Shown piece by piece: positions 1 through 8,743 of a stretch of 64,000 nucleotides of DNA (positions are counted from its first letter, which is position 1; each line of letters starts with the position of its first letter). The translations under genes and the position numbers were made by a program. The notes beneath the pieces are model-generated. The model did no database searches and was not told the origin of the DNA. It saw nothing but the letters and a program-made list of their open reading frames with translations. The DNA comes from Gemmatimonadaceae bacterium (GTDB lineage Bacteria > Gemmatimonadota > Gemmatimonadetes > Gemmatimonadales > Gemmatimonadaceae). The stretch lies in contig JALHNZ010000002.1 in NCBI GenBank assembly GCA_022843265.1, forward strand, positions 107,744-171,743, read 5' to 3'.

Positions 1-146
1 GACGTGGCGACGCGTCAGAGGCGTATGACGCGCCGGCCACATCGTACGTGGTCCTGATCGACAAGGCCGGGAAAGTGGTGTACACCGGGGTGGGTGGCAC
101 CCAGAATCTCGACGCCGCGATCGCTAAGGCTTTGGGCGGGCTGTAG
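1..146 (+). CDS. C-terminal part of a redoxin / thioredoxin-like protein (5' end outside window)
   Basis: Only the last 47 codons are present, read in the frame that ends at the TAG at 144-146. The peptide contains SYVVLIDKAGKVVYTGVGG followed by an amphipathic stretch (NLDAAIAKAL). This is the usual end of an AhpC/TSA or TlpA-type thioredoxin fold: the strand carrying 'fliD..G.v', then a beta hairpin and the last helix. The catalytic CxxC or peroxidatic Cys region would lie left of the window, so the exact subfamily cannot be given. Its 3' end overlaps the convergent FecR-type gene by 23 bases. Confidence 0.6.
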   Translation, partial: RGDASEAYDAPATSYVVLIDKAGKVVYTGVGGTQNLDAAIAKALGGL

Positions 147-1422
147 CGTTCGACGGTGCGGCGTTTGCGCTCGCAGACGCCGCATCACGTAGCACCATTT
201 GCTTCCCCTCGTAGTCTACGCGCAGATTCGCGGCGCGACTGAGTGCATCGAGCGCCTCGCCGGATGATTCAAGCGTCAGCCGCGCGTTCACCACACGCGT
301 GCCGAGCGAGTCGTGGCTCAGCTGAGCGTCGACATCGTGCCAGCGCCGCAGCTGCGTCAGTGCCCGCGCCACCGACACGTTCTCGAGGACGAGTTCGCCG
401 TCAACCCACGAGAAGGCCAAGGGCAGTTCCTCCCGCGCCGGCGTGCGCATGCTGCCGCTACGGGCGATCGCCACGCTCTCGCCTGCCTTCAGCGTGCGTG
501 TTTCAGAAGCACCGGCCGCTACGCGTACGGTACCTTCGCGCACCGTCACCAGCACATCCGCTTCGTCGTCGTACGCGCGCACCGTAAACGCCGTTCCGGT
601 TGCCACGATGGAGGTGCCGTGCGCCCGCACTTCAAAGTTGGGTGACTTGTCCGGTGCGACCACAAAGTGTGCGGCGCCGTCCAGCGAGAGTCCACGGATA
701 TCGTTTCCAAATCCGCGCGGCACCCGGAGTGTGCTGCCGGCGGCGAGCTGCGCCGTGCTTTCGTCGAGCAGCGTAATCGTGCCGCGTTGTCCTGGTGCGG
801 CGCGTAGCACGCGCACGTCTTCTGAATCGAGTGCGCGCGTCAGCGCCAGTTCCGCACTGCCGCGATCCATCATGCGCATCGCCACGACAACCGCAATCAG
901 CAGCACGACACCAGTCACGATCATGCCCATCGACAGCTTCTGACCGGCGACGCTGTTCACGTGCTCGCGCGCGTGTCGCTTGGCCAGCGCGCGCGATTCT
1001 TCGCGGTGTTCTTCGCGCTCCGCGTCGGACACATGCAAACGCGTACTGATGGCGTCCCACGCCTGCGTGGCGGACATACCCTGTTTGGCCGAGGGTGTTG
1101 TCACCTGCACGCCTTCGTGCACTTCGAAACGGTGCAACGCCGCACGACGACGCAGCTCATCGGCGCTACGATGCGGCACTGCCTCTTCGAGATAGTCGTC
1201 AAGCGACATGGGCGTCGTGAACGCCGCGCGATCAGTCCACGCACTCAGCAACACACTCATGGCCACGCGCGGTGCGGCGCTCGAATGTGTGCCGAGATGC
1301 TGCTCGGTTTTTTCTACCAGTGGATCGAATCGCGCGAGGACAAGTTGCTCGAACGCGTGTTCGTCGCCGTTACGAAATGATGCGACGAGTTCCTGCGGCA
1401 ACGCGGTGATGATCGCGGGCAT
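124..1422 (-). CDS. Membrane protein with sigma-region-2-like N-terminus, one TM helix, FecR domain and DUF4974-like tail
   Basis: 432 residues from an ATG preceded by GGGAGG seven bases upstream; a longer reading frame exists but lacks a ribosome site. Residues about 10-100 (ELVASFRNGDEHAFEQLV, later SADELRRRAA) resemble region 2 of ECF sigma factors. One membrane helix lies at about 163-184. A FecR domain follows at about 213-305 (ITLLDESTAQLAAGSTLRV, GTAFTVRAY, VREGTVRV), then a DUF4974/STN-like segment at about 335-411. FecR proteins are anti-sigma/transducer proteins that sense a TonB-dependent receptor across the cytoplasmic membrane. Normally the sigma factor is a separate protein; here a degenerate sigma-like part appears fused in front. 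No separate sigma or TonB receptor gene is adjacent. The FecR part is secure; the sigma resemblance is by eye. Confidence 0.8.
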   Translation of the reverse strand: MPAIITALPQELVASFRNGDEHAFEQLVLARFDPLVEKTEQHLGTHSSAAPRVAMSVLLSAWTDRAAFTTPMSLDDYLEEAVPHRSADELRRRAALHRFEVHEGVQVTTPSAKQGMSATQAWDAISTRLHVSDAEREEHREESRALAKRHAREHVNSVAGQKLSMGMIVTGVVLLIAVVVAMRMMDRGSAELALTRALDSEDVRVLRAAPGQRGTITLLDESTAQLAAGSTLRVPRGFGNDIRGLSLDGAAHFVVAPDKSPNFEVRAHGTSIVATGTAFTVRAYDDEADVLVTVREGTVRVAAGASETRTLKAGESVAIARSGSMRTPAREELPLAFSWVDGELVLENVSVARALTQLRRWHDVDAQLSHDSLGTRVVNARLTLESSGEALDALSRAANLRVDYEGKQMVLRDAASASANAAPSNATARPKP

Positions 1423-1631
1423 GGCGGGCCTCCCGGCATGGAGATGCCGATCGCGTGGCGCGCGCGTTGGAGTCCTGAAGTACGGTCTCCCCGGTTGACG
1501 TGGGACGCGCACGTGGTTCACCATGTGCTCTGCGGCGCGAATGCGCCAGTGGCGGCGACACGTTGTCGCCATTGTCGGGATTTGCTCGTCAGCATATCCC
1601 CGTCAGTGATTTCCCTACTCGGATAGTGAAC

Positions 1632-2678
1632 ATGTCGCTGCTCATCTATGGCGTGACCGGTTATACCGGCCGATTGATCGTGCAGCGTGCCGTCGACGCT
1701 GGACTTCGTCCAATTCTGTCTGGTCGCGATATCGAAAGCGTGCGAGCCGTTGCAGAACCACTCGGCTTGCCGTTTCGCATTGCCTCCTTGAACGATCGTG
1801 TGGCCGTTGACGCGCTCTTTCACGACGTGCGTGTGGTGTTGCACTGTGCGGGACCCTTTTCGCAAACGTACGCGCCAATGGTTGACGCATGTCTGCGCCA
1901 TCGCGTGCACTATCTCGACATCACCGGTGAACTCCCGGTATTCGAAGCACTCGCGGCTCGCACGCACGAGGCGCAACGCGCCAACATCATGCTCATGCCG
2001 GGCACGGGCTTCGATGTCGTACCGAGTGATTGTCTCGCGGCGCATTTACACGCGCGTTTGCCCGATGCCACGTCGCTCGCGCTTGGCTTTCGTGCGCTCG
2101 GTGGCGTTTCGCGCGGCACCGCGCTCACCATGATTGAGAATCTCGGGAAGCCCGGGTGCATCAGAGTGCGTGGCCAGCTCGTGCCCGTTCCGCCGGCGTA
2201 TCATACCCGCACAATTGATTTCGGCGACGGACCCAAGCTGGCGGTGACAATTCCATGGGGAGATGTCAGTACGGCGTATCACAGCACGGGGATTGGTGAT
2301 GTGCGTGTGTACATGAGCGTGCATCCCAAGCAGCTCTCCATGCTGAAGCGTTCACGTCATCTCGGGTGGTTGTTGCGCACGTCGTTCGTGCAGCGACGAC
2401 TGGCGGCTAAAGTGCGCGCCGCACCCGCCGGGCCGAACGAGCAAGCACGGGCCAAGGGTGCGAGCTTGCTGTGGGGTGAAGCAACGGCGCCAGACGGTCG
2501 CATGGTGACCTCGCGATTGCGCGGTCCCGAAGGTTATACGCTGACCGCCGACACGGCCGTGCGCATTGCGCAGCGCGTGTTGAACGGAGACGCACCCCCG
2601 GGCTTTCAGACGCCATCGCGTGCGTACGGTGCAGACTTCGTCCTGGAAACACCGGGCGTCACGAGAGAGGATCTGTAG
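1632..2678 (+). CDS. Saccharopine dehydrogenase-like / trans-acting enoyl reductase family NAD(P) oxidoreductase
   Basis: 348 residues. The N-terminus LLIYGVTGYTGRLIVQRAV is a Rossmann dinucleotide-binding loop (GxTGYTG) at residues about 5-12. VVLHCAGPFSQTYAPMVDAC and HYLDITGE follow, both hallmarks of the saccharopine-dehydrogenase-like/YegR family that includes mycobacterial trans-acting enoyl reductases. The size fits the shorter bacterial members. A reading frame extends 44 codons upstream, but the Rossmann fold begins right after the ATG at 1632, so that start was chosen; a GTG at 1626 is an alternative. The substrate is unknown. It stands alone, divergent from the FecR-type gene. Confidence 0.75.
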   Translation: MSLLIYGVTGYTGRLIVQRAVDAGLRPILSGRDIESVRAVAEPLGLPFRIASLNDRVAVDALFHDVRVVLHCAGPFSQTYAPMVDACLRHRVHYLDITGELPVFEALAARTHEAQRANIMLMPGTGFDVVPSDCLAAHLHARLPDATSLALGFRALGGVSRGTALTMIENLGKPGCIRVRGQLVPVPPAYHTRTIDFGDGPKLAVTIPWGDVSTAYHSTGIGDVRVYMSVHPKQLSMLKRSRHLGWLLRTSFVQRRLAAKVRAAPAGPNEQARAKGASLLWGEATAPDGRMVTSRLRGPEGYTLTADTAVRIAQRVLNGDAPPGFQTPSRAYGADFVLETPGVTREDL

Positions 2679-2809
2679 CGTCGACGAAAAATCGAAGCGC
2701 GCCGGTAAGGTGACAGGCACGAGCGTTCTGAGATAGTTTCCAAAATGCGAGCCAGCGCATGTCGCTGACCCGTTCCATTTCCTGTGCGCGACTCACCCAC
2801 GCCGATGCC

Positions 2810-4003
2810 ATGACCACACCGCGCGTTCCCGCTCCGTCGAACGAATCCGACGCAGCCACCGGAGTCATTGATCCGGAGCTGCTCGAGGAACTCGAACCGT
2901 CGGCGTCAATGGACGTTGGCACGTCCATGTGGGCGGTGGTCTTCGCGGGAGGCATTGGTACACGTTTCTGGCCCATCAGCACGCCGGATCGCCCCAAGCA
3001 GGTGCTGCCGCTCGTTGACGCCAGACCGCTCATCGCCGACACACTGGCACGACTCGCGCCACTGGTACCGGCGCAGCGTGTGCTGGTGGTGACCAGCGCA
3101 GACATCGCCGATGTACTGCACGCGGCTATCCCCGAGTTACCGCGCGCCAACCTGCTCATTGAACCGCGCCCGCTCGGCACCGCCGCCGCACTCGCGTGGG
3201 GCGCTCAGGAGATCAGTCAGCGCGCCGGACCCAAGACCGTCTTTTGCGCACTGCACGCAGATCTCGCGGTGGATTACCGCGATGCGTTTCACGACACGTT
3301 GCGCCGAGCAGCGCAAATCGCATCGCGCGATCCATGGTTGGTGACGATTGGCGCGAAACCGTCGCGCTGTGAGCCGTACTTCGGCTATCTCAAGCCTGGC
3401 TTACCCCTCGACTCCTTCGTGTCCCTGGCCGACGGCGGGGCGTGTCGGGTTGAACACTTCGTGGAGAAGCCGTCACTGGCGCTGGCGGATACGCTCATTG
3501 CCGAGGGCGCACTGTGGAACACCGGCGTGTTTGTCTGGCAGGCGCAGACCGTGCTTGAGCAACTCGCCGCGCGCGTGCCGGAGATTGCGAGTGGATTGCC
3601 ATATCTCGCGGCGGGCGAAATGCCGCTGTTTATTGAGCAGATCACGCGCAATATCTCGATCGATCGCGGTTTGCTTGAGCGGAGCGACCGCGTGGTGGTG
3701 CTCAGCGCCGGATTCGGTTGGGACGATGTCGGAACGTGGGCATCACTCCGTCGTGTGCGCGAACTCGACGATACCGGCAACGGCGTGATGGGCCCGGTGC
3801 ACTGCGTGGATGCCTCCGGCAACATCGTGCACAGCGAAGACGGCGAAATTGTGGTGTATGGCGTGAGCGGCTTGCTGGTGGTGAGCATTGAAGGCCTCAC
3901 CTTTGTCACCACGCTGGACCGGGCCACCGAACTCGGCCCCCTAATCGCGCAACTGCCGCCGCATCTCCGCGTTCGCCCCGGAAAAACGCCGCCGCTGAGC
4001 TGA
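2810..4003 (+). CDS. manC: Mannose-1-phosphate guanylyltransferase (GDP-mannose pyrophosphorylase)
   Basis: Catalyses mannose-1-phosphate + GTP to GDP-mannose in the cytoplasm, feeding glycan and exopolysaccharide synthesis. The nucleotidyltransferase signature FAGGIGTRFWPIS, followed by RPKQVLPL, is near residues 43-65. FVEKP, LWNTGVFVWQ, and the late SIDRGLLERS and GWDDVGTW blocks are all typical of the ManC/GMP family. The C-terminal isomerase cupin of bifunctional AlgA/ManC proteins is absent, so this is the short form. About 40 unconserved residues precede the domain. Start codons at 2759, 2810 and 2927 are possible and none has a clear ribosome site. It converges on the enoyl-CoA hydratase with a 9-base gap. 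Confidence 0.88.
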   Translation: MTTPRVPAPSNESDAATGVIDPELLEELEPSASMDVGTSMWAVVFAGGIGTRFWPISTPDRPKQVLPLVDARPLIADTLARLAPLVPAQRVLVVTSADIADVLHAAIPELPRANLLIEPRPLGTAAALAWGAQEISQRAGPKTVFCALHADLAVDYRDAFHDTLRRAAQIASRDPWLVTIGAKPSRCEPYFGYLKPGLPLDSFVSLADGGACRVEHFVEKPSLALADTLIAEGALWNTGVFVWQAQTVLEQLAARVPEIASGLPYLAAGEMPLFIEQITRNISIDRGLLERSDRVVVLSAGFGWDDVGTWASLRRVRELDDTGNGVMGPVHCVDASGNIVHSEDGEIVVYGVSGLLVVSIEGLTFVTTLDRATELGPLIAQLPPHLRVRPGKTPPLS

Positions 4004-4012
4004 ACGGCGCCG

Positions 4013-4879
4013 TTATTTGCCCTGAAACACCGGCGTTCGCTTTTCGCCGAACGCCGCCATCGCTTCTCGCACATCCGCTGTGCCGAAGCACGTTTTGATG
4101 TGAGACAGTTCGCTGCGCAGCTGCGCTTCGAGTGTCGCGCTGGCACTCTCCAGCAACAAGCGTTTCGTGAGTGCAAGGGCAATCGGCGGACCGGAGGCAA
4201 TCATGGCCGCCATCGCGTGCGCGATGGCGAGCGCCTCGCCGTCCGGCGCGACACGAGTGGCCAGACCGATGCGTTCCGCTTCGTCGGCCATCACATCGCG
4301 TCCACTGAAAATGATTTCTGCGGCACGCGCGTGCCCGATCAGTCGCGGCAGCATCCAGGTGACGCCTGCATCCGGCGACAGACCGCGTCGCACGTAGCCC
4401 GCGGTTAATCGCGCGCCCGCGGCCACCACGCGCATATCGCAAGCCAGTGCCAACCCGAAGCCTGCACCCGCGGCTGGTCCGTTGACCGCCGCGATCACGG
4501 GTTTCTCACAGCGCGTAATCGAGAGCACCCACTTGCCCACCCAATAGAGCGGATCGAATCGTTCGCTGCGCGATCCGGCACTCAGCGAGACGGGCTCGCC
4601 GAGATCGAGCCCCGCGCAGAATCCGCGTCCGGCACCGGTAATCACCACCACACGCACCGCGTCGTCGTGCGCGGCGTGGTCCACCGCCTGCGGCAGCTCG
4701 ATCGACAGCTGCGGATTCACCGCGTTCAACCGATCGGGTCGATTCAGCGTGATCGTGCACACGCCGTTCGCCGAGGTCTCGACCTCAAGATGCTGGAATC
4801 CACCGGTCGCGGGCGTTGCGTTCGACATGACTCTCTCGGGCAAAGTGGGTGGGAATCGGGCCGTTCCTGTGACAGCCAT
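4013..4879 (-). CDS. Enoyl-CoA hydratase/isomerase (crotonase) family protein
   Basis: Crotonase fold for reversible hydration or isomerisation of acyl-CoA thioesters. CTITLNRPDRLNAVNPQ, VVITGAGRGFCAGLDLGE (the first oxyanion-hole segment), KPVIAAVNGPAAGAGFGLAL (the second) and SPDAGVTWMLPRLIG are all present. PDAG occupies the position where hydratases carry catalytic Glu, so isomerase or PaaG-type specificity is possible. The start was placed at 4879 because TACGAT lies six bases upstream, matching the leaderless pattern seen at other genes here. An in-frame ATG at 4828 is the alternative and begins closer to the domain. Probably beta-oxidation or degradation of an aromatic or branched acid. 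Confidence 0.82.
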   Translation of the reverse strand: MAVTGTARFPPTLPERVMSNATPATGGFQHLEVETSANGVCTITLNRPDRLNAVNPQLSIELPQAVDHAAHDDAVRVVVITGAGRGFCAGLDLGEPVSLSAGSRSERFDPLYWVGKWVLSITRCEKPVIAAVNGPAAGAGFGLALACDMRVVAAGARLTAGYVRRGLSPDAGVTWMLPRLIGHARAAEIIFSGRDVMADEAERIGLATRVAPDGEALAIAHAMAAMIASGPPIALALTKRLLLESASATLEAQLRSELSHIKTCFGTADVREAMAAFGEKRTPVFQGK

Positions 4880-4885
4880 ACCTGA

Positions 4886-4891
4886 ATCGTA
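4886..4891 (-). promoter_or_regulatory. Predicted -10 hexamer TACGAT of a leaderless start
   Basis: On the minus strand TACGAT is followed by six bases and then the ATG at 4879. The match to TANNNT is shared with several other genes of the window. No -35 box is obvious. Confidence 0.35.
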
Positions 4892-5050
4892 GACCATCCA
4901 AAGATGGTGCCGTGACCGCGGTTGTGGGCGCCCCCACTACCGTTGGCCCCCTCCCTCTATGTAGATCACAGGTCCAACCACCTGACTCGTGCCGAATCTG
5001 AACCGCCACCTGGTTTCTCATTCTCACGAGCTCGCATCGGTCTGCGTTCC

Positions 5051-5545
5051 ATGCCCGGCACTCGAAGCTCCCGTCCGTCCAACACGCAGCAGCTCCACGA
5101 AGACGAAGACGTTGCGTTCAACGCGCACCCGACCGCCTGCGCGGATGCCCTTTCGCGCACGGCCGAAGAGTGCGCCCGCCAGCGCGAGCGTCTCTCCCGA
5201 CTGATCGCGCGCAATGTCGGGCGGGCAGAACTCACGGCCGCCCACGCCATCGTTGATACGTGCGACCTGGCGCTCGAAGAGTGCGTGACGCAGTACGAAG
5301 AGGCGTGCAAGACGGACTCGATCCCCGACGAGTCGCTCCGCAAGCTTGGCAACGTGTTGTGGCATGCCGCGCGCGAATATCTGCGACGCCATTCCATCGC
5401 CGATCACGCCTCACGTCTGATCAAGCAGCACGACGCGGAAGCTCTGGGTGACCTCCATTTTGAGTACGAGCTTGAAGCGTCGGCCGCGCTCGCGCTGCGC
5501 CACGCCTGTACGTCGTACTTCAAGGCACGCCCCGAAGCCGCCTAG
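5051..5545 (+). CDS. Hypothetical helical, charged cytoplasmic protein
   Basis: 164 residues, no family recognised. The sequence is rich in Ala, Glu, Arg and Cys, with long amphipathic helices (ADALSRTAEECARQRERLSR, ESLRKLGNVLWHAAREYLRR, HFEYELEASAALALRHAC). It has no signal peptide or membrane segment. Cysteines recur at helix positions but form no clear metal motif. The start at 5051 was chosen because upstream codons are low-complexity and unconserved-looking; the open frame extends to 4922. It ends 12 bases before the DUF389 gene and is probably co-transcribed with it. Confidence 0.6.
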   Translation: MPGTRSSRPSNTQQLHEDEDVAFNAHPTACADALSRTAEECARQRERLSRLIARNVGRAELTAAHAIVDTCDLALEECVTQYEEACKTDSIPDESLRKLGNVLWHAAREYLRRHSIADHASRLIKQHDAEALGDLHFEYELEASAALALRHACTSYFKARPEAA

Positions 5546-5557
5546 CACAGGGCGCAC

Positions 5558-6952
5558 GTGTTTTCGTATGGCTTGCTGCGCCGCTTCGCGCGGACACGCA
5601 ACCGATTTGCCCTCGCGGCGGGCACTGACAGTGAAGGCACGGCGCAGCGGATTGAAGCGGGCATTGATCTGCGCGGTGAGCGTGCCTGGCTGCTCATTTG
5701 TTCGTGCCTGCTGGCCAGTATAGGGCTCGATACCGGGTCGGTGGCCGTCATTATTGGCGCGATGCTCATCTCACCGCTCATGTCGCCGATTCTCGGCGTT
5801 GGTTTGAGCACGGCGGTGGCCGATCGGCGGATGCTGCAACACGCGGCTCGCGAACTTTCGCTTGCCACGGGGATCACACTCGGTGTCAGCACGTTGTATT
5901 TCGCACTGACGCCGCTCGGCGAACCCACATCCGAACTCATATCGCGCACGCAGCCCACGCTGCTCGATGTCGGCGTTGCGCTCTTTGGCGGCATTGCCGG
6001 TATCGTGGCCGGCTCGCGCCGCGAGCAAAGTCTGGCGTTACCGGGCGTGGCCATTGCGACGGCGCTCATGCCGCCGCTGTGCACCGCGGGGTTTGGACTG
6101 GCCACGGGACGACCCGCGTTCTTCTTCGGTGCGCTCTACCTGTACGTGATTAATGCGATCTTTATCTCGTTGGCCACGTTCGGCATTGCGCGTTTTCTGC
6201 AGTTTCCACTGCGCAGCTTCTCCGACGCGAAAAAACGAAAACGCGAAATTCGATTGGTCTCGTCGATCGCGACCATCGCGATCCTGCCGAGTCTCGGCTT
6301 CCTCTATTTCACCGTGCAAGAGGCGCGCGAAACGCGACGCATTGGCCAGTTTCTCACGGGCGAAGTGGAGAAGCGCGGTGGTGAAGTCATGCGGTGGACT
6401 CGCGTCACATCCGACGATTCCTCGCGGATCAAGCTGTTTCTGGCCGGCACGGCGTTTGAGCCGGAGACCGTCGATTCACTCACGCAGTCACTCGATTCCT
6501 ACGGGCTTGATCGATACGGACTTGATCTGGTGCAGAGCGGCATTTCATCGCGTGAACTGCAACGCATGGAAACCGATGTGCAGCGGGGAATTCTTCAGGC
6601 GCTCGAGATCGCGCAGCGGGCCACCGACTCTGCCGCTGCGGTAACGAAGGCTCGGAGCGACTCGGCGCAGCGCGGCGCGGTGGACACGGCGAAGGTTCGC
6701 GTCGTCGCTCGCGAGCTGGCGCAGGTCTTTCCGGAGCTCGTCATGGTGTCGTACGTCTCCCAGAATGCGCTGCTTGCCGATTCGCTCGCGCCTTCGCGCA
6801 CCATGCTGGTGGAGTTTGGGGCTGGGGTCAGTGCCGCCAAACAGCGCGAGATTCTCGATCGCGGCCGCTCCCTGCTGCAGGCCCGTCTGGGAAGCGACGC
6901 CGTGCGCCTTGTGACACGCCAGGCCGCTGAGCCGCTCTCGCAACGCCGATAG
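5558..6952 (+). CDS. DUF389 (TIGR00341-type) integral membrane protein
   Basis: 464 residues from a GTG. The N-terminal half is a multi-span membrane domain with the DUF389 signature SVAVIIGAMLISPLMSPILG (residues about 61-80), followed by GGIAGIVAGSR and ALMPPLCTAGFGLA. At least five to six helices are visible up to residue about 215. Residues about 250 to the end form a soluble alpha/beta domain with a Ser/Ala-rich coil (RATDSAAAVTKARSDSAQR). The family is widespread and functionally uncharacterised. The upstream helical gene is 12 bases away, which suggests a two-gene unit. Confidence 0.85.
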   Translation: MFSYGLLRRFARTRNRFALAAGTDSEGTAQRIEAGIDLRGERAWLLICSCLLASIGLDTGSVAVIIGAMLISPLMSPILGVGLSTAVADRRMLQHAARELSLATGITLGVSTLYFALTPLGEPTSELISRTQPTLLDVGVALFGGIAGIVAGSRREQSLALPGVAIATALMPPLCTAGFGLATGRPAFFFGALYLYVINAIFISLATFGIARFLQFPLRSFSDAKKRKREIRLVSSIATIAILPSLGFLYFTVQEARETRRIGQFLTGEVEKRGGEVMRWTRVTSDDSSRIKLFLAGTAFEPETVDSLTQSLDSYGLDRYGLDLVQSGISSRELQRMETDVQRGILQALEIAQRATDSAAAVTKARSDSAQRGAVDTAKVRVVARELAQVFPELVMVSYVSQNALLADSLAPSRTMLVEFGAGVSAAKQREILDRGRSLLQARLGSDAVRLVTRQAAEPLSQRR

Positions 6953-7155
6953 TTCAACTCGCGCGTGTTATCAGTGGACACTCACTGTCCTGCCGGGTGG
7001 ACGATGGCCCCCCTGGGTTGCGCGGCGCGCGTGATAATCGACTGGCAATTCGCGACTTAGCTTTTTCTCCGCGCTGGCACTGCGCTTGCACTTACCAAAG
7101 TCGGTTCTGAAAGGTCGCACATCAACCGACTCCTCAATTCTCGCGAGCGTTTCCC

Positions 7156-7803
7156 ATGCGTCGTCGTATCCTCGCTCAGTTATCATCCCGCAACCTGCCC
7201 ATGGTCGCGGCACTCGCCCTGCTCGGCGTGAGCGCCCTTCCTCTTGACGCCTTTGCGCAAGACCGCTCGTGGCCGCCGCAGTACCGGCGCGACCGCGCCC
7301 AGCTCGCGCTTGAGGCGTCCGGCTCGCTCGCATCGTTGCGAGGCGAGGCGCTCGGCTCGGCAACGGACGGCACCGGTTTTGATGTGATGGGCTCCGTGGG
7401 CGTGAGCGTGCTGTCGCTCGGCGGTGGGTATCAGCGCAGTACGCATTCGCTGGGCGGCGACAACGCCGTGGTGCAGGGCGTGTTCTTCGAACCGCGTATT
7501 GCGTTGCCCTTAGTCGCGCGCAACTTCACGCCGTTCGTGTACGGACGCGTGGCGCGCCTTCAGCGCTCGTTCGAAACCGGGGTTGGGGAAAGCACGACCA
7601 ACGGAACCGGCCTTGGCGCTGGACTCGGCACCTATGTGTGGTTGGCGCCGAACGTGCAACTGAATACCACGGTGGGATGGACGGATCTGCGATTCGGCGA
7701 CGCGGGTGACGTCTCTATTTTTCCGATCACCGGCCGCACAACGGGCTCCAGCTGGGGCGTTCGCGCCGGACTCACGCTCGGCTTTGATCGTTGGGGACGC
7801 TAG
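7156..7803 (+). CDS. Exported outer-membrane beta-barrel-like protein
   Basis: 215 residues. A Sec signal peptide is clear: Arg-rich start, hydrophobic core VAALALLGVSALPL, and probable cleavage after AFA at residue 34. The rest alternates polar and hydrophobic residues in strands rich in Gly, Thr and aromatics (LNTTVGWTDLRFGD, SSWGVRAGLTLGFDRWGR). It ends with an aromatic-containing strand, as expected for an OmpW/OmpX-like 8-stranded barrel. No specific family is recognised. It stands alone and converges on the 2H phosphoesterase gene with a 16-base gap. The 203 bases upstream hold nothing I recognise. Confidence 0.7.
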   Translation: MRRRILAQLSSRNLPMVAALALLGVSALPLDAFAQDRSWPPQYRRDRAQLALEASGSLASLRGEALGSATDGTGFDVMGSVGVSVLSLGGGYQRSTHSLGGDNAVVQGVFFEPRIALPLVARNFTPFVYGRVARLQRSFETGVGESTTNGTGLGAGLGTYVWLAPNVQLNTTVGWTDLRFGDAGDVSIFPITGRTTGSSWGVRAGLTLGFDRWGR

Positions 7804-7819
7804 AGCGAGACCGTGTGCT

Positions 7820-8356
7820 TCACTCCGAGCCGGTGAGCTCCAGCTCCAGCAGTTTTTTCGCCGGCTGTGGATCGCGTGTGAGATAGACCTGCAACCGATT
7901 GACGATCACCGGTGACGTGACACGGAGCGCGAGCAACTCGCGCTCCGTGGTGCGCGTGAGTGTCTTGAAAAAGTTCAGCGTGCAGTGCGGCGTAAACAGA
8001 AAGCGCGCCGGCTTGAACGGCAGCCCGCTTGTGGCAATGCGCTCATGCAGTGTGCGCAACGGCCCGTACGGATCGAGTGGCAGCGAAATGATATCCGTCT
8101 GCATGAATCGCACTGGCGCGCCGAACGCGAGCGACATCGGCGCGGTAGACGAACAGATAGGCGCCAGCGCGTCCCGAATACGCGCCACCGGTGTGTCGGT
8201 GGGGATGGCACCAACGCCAGACGAACCCACGAGGGTCACGTGCGGCGGCGTGAGACGCGCAAGCTTCAGGTCGTACTTCTCTTGAATCTCACGAACCACG
8301 CGACCAGCGTCGCCCGGCAACTCCGCGAGAACAAAGATCCCGAATGAGGCCGCCAT
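7820..8356 (-). CDS. 2'-5' RNA ligase / 2H phosphoesterase superfamily protein
   Basis: 178 residues with the two signature motifs of the 2H superfamily: PPHVTL (His39-x-Thr41) and TPHCTL (His124-x-Thr126). The spacing of about 85 residues is normal. Family members include ThpR and cyclic phosphodiesterases acting on 2',3'-cyclic phosphates or 2'-5' bonds. The strand-forming blocks FGIFVLAEL at the start and LQVYLTRDPQPA near the end fit the bilobal fold. The physiological substrate cannot be inferred from context. Confidence 0.85.
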   Translation of the reverse strand: MAASFGIFVLAELPGDAGRVVREIQEKYDLKLARLTPPHVTLVGSSGVGAIPTDTPVARIRDALAPICSSTAPMSLAFGAPVRFMQTDIISLPLDPYGPLRTLHERIATSGLPFKPARFLFTPHCTLNFFKTLTRTTERELLALRVTSPVIVNRLQVYLTRDPQPAKKLLELELTGSE

Positions 8357-8463
8357 ACTAACGAACCACTCGGGAGAGGCGCATGCAGGGCAAGTGTGAC
8401 AGGGATTACAGGAAATCGCACAGCAACGCCACGACGACCCTCACGCGGCGCGCGTTGAACCTG

Positions 8464-8469
8464 TAACTT
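8464..8469 (+). promoter_or_regulatory. Predicted -10 hexamer TAACTT, leaderless start
   Basis: TAACTT is followed by exactly six bases and then the ATG at 8476; no Shine-Dalgarno is present. This would make the mRNA start at or next to the A of ATG. Confidence 0.45.
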
Positions 8470-8475
8470 GACCTC

Positions 8476-8739
8476 ATGGGCGAAGCCATGGCAGTGATCC
8501 GCGAATACGCGAGTGAGTCTGAGGCGCATGTCGCGCGCAGCGTGCTGGAAGCGCACGACATTCCAGCGGCTGTCCTGCGCGACAGCGCCGGTGGGATGCT
8601 TCCGTCGATGCAGCTGATTTTTCCGGTACGATTGGCGGTTCGGCAGGCCGATATGGCCCGCGCCATTGACGTGCTGGACGCTCCGTTCACCGACAACGAC
8701 GACTACCTCGGCGACGATTTCGACACGCCTGCCGGCTAG
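8476..8739 (+). CDS. DUF2007 family small protein (putative signal-transducing protein)
   Basis: 87 residues. The layout VIREYASESEAHVARSVLEA, then IPAAVLRD, then LIFPVRLAVRQADMARAIDVL, is the DUF2007 (ferredoxin-like/GlnB-like) fold. It is followed by an acidic tail (DNDDYLGDDFD). The function of the family is unknown. The first ATG (8476) fits the leaderless promoter; a second ATG at 8488 is possible. The SDR gene begins four bases after the stop, so the two are almost certainly co-transcribed. Confidence 0.8.
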   Translation: MGEAMAVIREYASESEAHVARSVLEAHDIPAAVLRDSAGGMLPSMQLIFPVRLAVRQADMARAIDVLDAPFTDNDDYLGDDFDTPAG

Positions 8740-8743
8740 GTTC

